Assembly (NCBI GenBank): GCA_022264855.1
Contig: JABYQU010000060.1
Location: forward strand, 1 to 64,000
From: Lenzites betulinus
Taxonomy: Eukaryota; Basidiomycota; Agaricomycetes; Polyporales; Polyporaceae
Reading direction: 5' to 3'
Length of the DNA stretch: 64,000 nucleotides
Shown here: positions 56,614-64,000 of the stretch, piece after piece
How the letters are laid out: each line of letters starts with the position of its first letter
Numbering within the stretch: position 1 is the first letter of the stretch
The notes under the pieces: model-generated
Databases searched by the model: none
The model's input: the letters and a program-made list of their open reading frames with translations, nothing else
Told to the model about the DNA's origin: nothing
Position numbers and translations under genes: made by a program

Positions 56614-58496
56614 TTAGACCGTCTCGAGGACCTTAGTAATGATACCTGTGCCGATGGTCTTGCCACCCTCACGGAGCGTGAAGCTGAGGTGAACGATTAG
56701 CAGCCGTTTGCAATGAGCGCATGTTTTCACTTACCGAGAGCCGACCTCGCCTGCAACGTCGTTGTGGAGAGTGCAAACCATCTCAACGTTGTCACCGGGC
56801 ATGACCATCTTCTCCTCAGCGTCAGCGGTACCCTCGGGCCATGACAGCCGTGTGCTGATGTCGGCCGTGCGGATGAAGAGCTGGGGGGTGTAGTTGGCCA
56901 TGAAAGGAGTGTAACGGCCACCCTCATCCTTAGTCAGAACCTAGAGTGTAATAGCGTCAATTTCATGACCTCATATTCATCCACGTGAGGTTGGACGCAC
57001 GTAAATCTGAGCCTGGAACTTCTTCACTGCCTTCATGGAGCCGGGGGCGATAATGACCTGACCGCGCTTGATCTGCTCACGCTTGATACCACGGAGCAGA
57101 GCACCCATGTTGTCGCCGGCCTCACCGCGGTCGAGCTCCTTGTGGAAGGCCTCTGTACGACTTTATGAGCATTCAAGTCATGCATCTGAACGGCGCCACA
57201 TACCAATGCCAGTGAGGACAGATTTGATCCTAGTGCCGAGACCGAGGACTTCGATTTCGTCACCCTTGTTGCAGACGCCACGCTCCACCTGCGCATGTAT
57301 CAATAACTGCTATGAGCGGGCACCGCGGATGTACTCACACGGCCAGTGGCGACAGTGCCGCGGCCAGAGATAGAGAAAACGTCCTCAACGGGAAGGAGGA
57401 AGGGCTTGTCAAGGTCACCTAAAAATCATGAGCATGGACGTATGCGCTATATGGAGGAGATATTGGCGTACGAGGGGGGATCTCAAGCCACTCGTCGCAA
57501 GCCTTGATCAGCTCTCGAATTTTGTTGGCACCAATCTCAGGGTCGCGACCCTCGAGGGCAGCCAAAGCAGAGCCCATGACAATGGGGGTGTTCTCGCCGT
57601 CGAAGTTGTACGTGGAGAGTAAGTCACGCATCTCCATGTCCACGAGGTCAAGCATCTCCTTGTCGTCAATCATGTCGACTTTGTTGATGAAGACGACGAG
57701 CTTCTTAATGCCGACTTGGCGAGCAAGGAGCAAGTGCTCGCGCGTCTGGGGCATCTGACCGTCCGTCGCGGACACGACAATAATGGCACCGTCCATCTGT
57801 GCCGCACCAGTGATCATGTTCTTGATGTCTGGGGTACTCTGAGTGCTGGCCTTCTGATACTGCCGTAATGTGGGACTTACAATCAGCGTGACCGGGGCAG
57901 TCGATATGGCCGTAGTGACGGTTCTCACTCTCGTACTCGACATGAGCAGAGTTAATCGTGATACCACGGGCCTTCTCTTCGGGCGCCTTGTCAATCTGGG
58001 AGTAGTCGGTAAATTGAGCAGCACCAGTCTCCGCCAGGACCTTGGTGATGGAGGCCGTCAAGGTGGTCTTGCCGTGGTCGACATGTCCTATGAGGCCAGT
58101 AAGCTATCACATCAAAGATGCTACTGTAAGTTGAGCGCATACCAATGGTACCGATGTTCAAATGGGGCTTGGCCCGGGAGAACTTGGACGAGCTGGGGTC
58201 AGCGTACCCTCTTGAGAAGACTGCACAGAGTGGAACTGTAAGCATTTGAAGTGCGCATGTTGCACGACAATTACTCACTCAAGCTACGGCCAGCTGTCCT
58301 GCAGGGCGCCGAGTGCGAAGAGGTAGGGTACCTGGCCGAGCTCCGTGTACAGCTGGACAACGCGTGCGTCGCTGGCAGATGAATCTCAGCACATGGGCAC
58401 ACAGCTAGTCGAGGTGTTAAACGCAAGATACACACCACGCGAGCTGTAGAGACGGCGGGCAATGAGCCTGGTAGGGGGGAGCTGAGCCTTGAACAT
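56614..58496 (-). CDS. Mitochondrial elongation factor Tu
   Basis: A GTPase that delivers aminoacyl-tRNA to the mitochondrial ribosome. ATG at 58496 starts a targeting sequence ([20 protein letters not shown]). After short introns come [14 protein letters not shown], then G1 [13 protein letters not shown], the switch I region with [11 protein letters not shown]3 DCPGHADY, G4 NKVD, G5 near GSALAALEG, and domains II and III ([34 protein letters not shown]-type end [20 protein letters not shown]). Many short introns, at least eight. All G motifs are intact. Confidence 0.95.
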
Positions 58497-58702
58497 GACG
58501 GCGACAGACAGACGATGGCACTCTCCAGCGTGAGCCAGTCGCGCGCTCAAAATTCCTGAGCGCCGTCCTCCGGAGCCGCGGCACGGCTTCCTCCGGTCCC
58601 TCGCCGGCGTGGCAAGCGCCCGTTCGGTCACCGTGATTGTGGCCCGATCCCGAGTGCGGGGAACTCACCCAGCTCTGCGCCGTCCCTCAGTCTTCCACCG
58701 CC
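58497..58702. promoter_or_regulatory. Shared divergent promoter, EF-Tu / Pex14
   Basis: 206 bp between opposite start codons, the tightest divergent pair in the window. Confidence 0.45.
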
Positions 58703-59841
58703 ATGTCTGCCCCCGAGCGACAAGAACTTATGCGCAATGCAGTCGCGCTGCTCTCGGACCCAAAAGTACGTGTGTATGTCGGCTCTCAAACGCCAAAGTC
58801 GGCTAATGAGCGATGTTAGGCGCAAGCGGCGCCCCTCGCGCAACGCATACAGTTTCTAGAGGCAAAGGGCCTCACTAGCCCAGAGATCGAGGAGGCTCTG
58901 CGCATGTCGGCTTCCAGCCAAGCCGCCCCGCGTGCATCTATGCAGGGGTACCCTCCTAGTCCCTATGGTCCTGTCTACGGTCCCATGCCATATTCACCCG
59001 CACAAGCCCCGCCTCAGGAATGGGATTGGCGGGACTACTTCGTGAGTCGAGTTGGCTCGTATTCTCACTAACTAATAAACATATCCTGCTCCAGATCACT
59101 GCGGTAGTATCAGGCACGATTGCCTACGGGGCAGCAGCGCTGTTCAGGGTGAGTCTATTTCGGGCGTGTGTTAGCTGTTCCTAACCTAGCGTGTACAATA
59201 GAAATACGTCGCGCCTCATCTCAAACCTCCCTCAGCAACTGCATACGAAGAGGACAAAGATGCCATGACCGCGCAGTTCGATGCCGCCGAAGCTCTACTA
59301 AAAGAGATCCAGGCCGAGACGGCTGCGGTCCGAGTCGCCGTGGACGAACAGAACGAGAAGGTCGCGAAGGTGACCGCAGACGTGGAGAGCGCAGTGAAGG
59401 ACATGCGCGAAGGCGAAGCGCGGACAAGAGACGAAATGCGGGAGATCCGCGAGGAGGTCAGCACCGTGCGCGAAATGCTGCCGAAGGTTCGTTTCCCCCG
59501 GATCGTGCTGCAGTGTGTCCATCGCTGAGGTCAAGTGACAGATGATCGAGAAGAACAAGGAGAGCCAGAACCAGTCGCTCGCAGAGCTGCAGCAAGAGCT
59601 GAAGTCATTGAAAGCACTTCTGCTGAGCCGCGGGCCGGGCGTGTCGACAGGACCGACGACCCCTGTGCTCCCTGGCAAGCCCTCGATACCTTCATGGCAG
59701 CTTGCTTCGGCGCCGACCAACGCATTCACGCCGCCAACTGCTACGCCTCTCCCACCCAGCCCCGCCCCCAGCGCGGTTCCGAGCTACCTATCTAATGGCA
59801 AGGGCAAGGAGGTTGCAGCTCCGGACTCTGAGACATCTTAG
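58703..59841 (+). CDS. PEX14: Peroxisomal membrane docking protein Pex14
   Basis: Docks the Pex5 import receptor at the peroxisomal membrane. The N-terminal Pex5-binding domain reads MSAPERQELMRNAVALLSDP, then, after an intron, AQRIQFLEAKGLTSPEIEEA. A Pro/Tyr-rich stretch (GYPPSPYGPVYGPMPYSPAQ) and WDWRDYF precede one hydrophobic segment (AVVSGTIAYGAAALFRKYV). A coiled coil (LLKEIQAETAAVRVAVDEQN onward) and a Pro/Ser-rich tail follow. About 350 residues over at least five exons. Order and motifs are those of fungal Pex14. Confidence 0.92.
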
Positions 59842-59945
59842 CTTGCTATATCGTAACGTGCTAGTAATATCGTATGGATTATATTATTTGGATATCTCGA
59901 CTGACGAGTCTGCGTGGGTAGTCAGCTATCACGCCCTGCGTGGCA

Positions 59946-61048
59946 TCAGGCAAGGACTTTCGACAGTATCTCATAGTCGATCGTCTCTTGTTCAGCGTCG
60001 TCATCATCATCACCCGATGTAGATTTCTGCTCGTTGACTAGAGATCTGAAAAGCGAGGTCATTGGAGAACTGGTGCCAAACACAACGTACGAACTCGGTG
60101 GTATCAACTTGAAGTGCATCGTCCTTTGTGGCGGAATCATGCTCAGGAGATATTGGGTCGACCTCGAACCTGGAGGGTGTCAAGTTTGTTGGGAGCTGAT
60201 GATAAAAGGAGCATACGAACCCAGTTTTGCCATAAAACTGGCGGGCAGCTGCATTGCCTGGAATGACCGTCAATGGTCAGTAGCATCTGAAAGCGCTCGT
60301 TACGTACTTTTCAGGACCGTTAGCATAATCTTCGACATCCCCCAATGTTTGCCTATGGTAGTGAGCTTCTCCACAAAGAATCGACCTAGCCCCGCGTTTC
60401 TGTATGCTTCTGATACCTGGAGCTCGTAGCTGTGCCCATAAAATAACGGTGAGCGTATTGCGCAAGTCTTATGATTTATGACACTGACCAGTACAACCAG
60501 TCATCCGCTTCGAGTTCATCCCATTCGAACCTGAACTTAGAGAAGGCTGTCAGGGCTCCCCCTGCATCTTCCCCAGCATCGTCTTCGAAAACGAGGATGA
60601 ATCTCGCGTTTCGATGGAACAGCTCCTTGCGTTTTTCCTGGGGCTCCCATCCAAATGAGGAGGGCTCCATTCTGGCAGCACGACTTGAGATACTTTGTCC
60701 TCGATCCTTAGTCGAATATGTTTGCGTACAACGCACGCATGTTCGTTTCCCAGAGATCCCAAACCTCTTTGCGCAAGTCCTTTGACAGCGACGGTCCAGT
60801 CGCGACGCGTACGCGGAGTCTGTATTACCGGGCGGCTGGTCAGGACTCTAGGGCGCCGAATAATGGCGCGTGAACTGGTACGGTTTTCCTTTGAATGTTT
60901 GCCAGGTGGCTGTAATCCCCGCCACCTCCGCGATATCTGCAGCGGAAGCCTACGTACAAAGGTCCTCAGGTCAGCTTCGACACACGAGCACATATTTAGC
61001 ATTACCAGGCACCTTATTAGCCTTCCTGGTTAGTTTTGACGTGACCAT
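59946..61048 (-). CDS. N-alpha-acetyltransferase 40 (NatD, histone H4/H2A N-terminal acetyltransferase)
   Basis: Acetylates the N-terminal Ser of histones H4 and H2A in fungi and animals. ATG 61048 gives MVTSKLTRKANK, then ASAADIAEVAGITATWQTFK. Further exons give LSKDLRKEVWDLWETNMRAL, SSFGWEPQEKRKELFHRNAR, FRFEWDELEADDWLYW, and the GNAT core YELQVSEAYRNAGLGRFFVE (acetyl-CoA loop RNAGLG) and KIMLTVLKS / GNAAARQFYGKTGF. It ends near DYEILSKVLA. The core matches Naa40 better than other GNATs because of the NMR...W.P.EK segment. Head-to-head with Rio2. Confidence 0.8.
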
Positions 61049-61394
61049 GGTCTGTGTTATGCCCTAGGCTGTAGAAATTTGAAACGTCTGTGGACGCGTC
61101 GCGCGTCGCATGCAAGGAAGCTTTCAGCCACCGCCACCGACCGTGTAAGCGCCCATATAGATCGGGAACAGACTTCGATCACATGACGATCTGTTACTTT
61201 TCTTTCGTTAGCTTCAGTCTCTTCAGCAAACGACTGCTCTCTTGTCTCCCAGTGGAACTCAGTCAGAACTTGCATACTAGGCCTGAAAAGACTCTTCTAC
61301 CTGCCGCCTTGCCTGAAAATTTCCACGACCGCTTGGGAGCCCTTGCTATACATTTTCGCAGCTTCGCCTTCAGGCACCTGGATATACTAGAACT
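61049..61394. promoter_or_regulatory. Shared divergent promoter, NatD / Rio2
   Basis: 346 bp between opposite start codons; no other gene seen. Confidence 0.45.
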
Positions 61395-63510
<2,116 letters not shown>

Positions 63511-64000
63511 CGGGCGTCGTTGTATGCGTGTGCTCGTGCGCTGCTGTATTACCGCCCCCCTCGTGCTGTACTCTAGCTGTGTATTTTATGCGTGCGCGGG
63601 AGGTGGAGAGATGAGAAGTACGAGTACCGCCGAGTCACGACGCGGTCGCCCATCCATGCGCCGAAGCACGATCGGTCCATGCCCCTTCTGCGAAAAGATA
63701 GGCCGAGGTGCGAGATGTGACGACAAATCTGGGAGGGAGCGTGGTCTCCGCCGCGTCGGGCGCACACGCCATACTGCGCGGCTTCTCGAGGGCTGCCGAC
63801 GCCGCACCTGTCACCCCAGAAGGACCTCGAAAGCACCGCGGGCCGTGCGCGCACCGCGCCAGACGCTGTTCGGGCACGCGCTCAGTTCGCCGCGCGCGGT
63901 GCATGCGGGCAGCCCATGTCCCCGCACGCAGTCAGGGAGCATGCCAGGTGGCCCGGAGCGAGCTCAGGCGCGGCGTACGCCGGACCACCGTCCACGGCGC
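63511..64000. other. Right edge of window, no gene recognised
   Basis: Short overlapping frames on the minus strand only, none with a known motif. It holds the Rio2 3' untranslated region and perhaps the edge of the next gene. Confidence 0.4.

Overview
The window looks like nuclear DNA of an Agaricomycete, probably a polypore-type fungus. Genes are dense and cut by many 50-70 nt GT-AG introns with CTRAC-type branch sites. Housekeeping proteins are fungal, and the transposons (Plavaka-type, RecQ/DUF6589-type) are typical of mushroom-forming fungi. I see no bacterial operon, CRISPR or rRNA. All CDS spans below are genomic extents including introns; exon joins were made by eye.

Layout. (1) 1-10740 is a nest of transposable elements. 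An element with ~790-bp inverted ends (483-4850) carries a damaged gene of an Agaricomycete-specific family, and its right arm is split by a 556-bp solo LTR. A minus-strand Plavaka-type transposase gene (5393-10540) is split by two short elements, each removable in silico. (2) 11549-20773 is host DNA: a small unknown gene, a GH5 endo-mannanase, the ribosome-biogenesis protein Ipi1 and a coiled-coil F-box protein. (3) 20161-40965 is a nearly perfect threefold tandem array (units of 6932, 6931 and about 6942 bp). Each unit holds the 5' end of the F-box gene plus a ~6.25-kb element with ~320-bp inverted ends. That element encodes a DUF6589 protein (plus strand) and a RecQ-like helicase (minus strand) whose stop codons overlap. 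(4) 41440-63510 is a dense housekeeping block: eIF3h, a Zrc1/Cot1-like zinc transporter, Mediator subunit Med5, a GRIP golgin, complex I ESSS subunit, glycine cleavage H protein, mitochondrial EF-Tu, Pex14, Naa40 (NatD) and Rio2.

The most interesting object is the DUF6589-RecQ element. Two convergent genes fill the space between long inverted ends. I propose DUF6589 as a DDE-type transposase and the helicase as its partner. The element sits 76 bp upstream of the F-box start codon. A later event, with only 1 nt of matching sequence at the joint, tandemly multiplied element plus gene 5' end and left two chimeric F-box fragments. The copies differ only by homopolymer indels, so the array is either extremely young or partly an assembly artefact; this must be settled first.

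The housekeeping genes do not form one pathway, but they are tightly packed, often divergent from 206-346-bp shared promoters, and include three adjacent genes for mitochondrial proteins (ESSS, H protein, EF-Tu).
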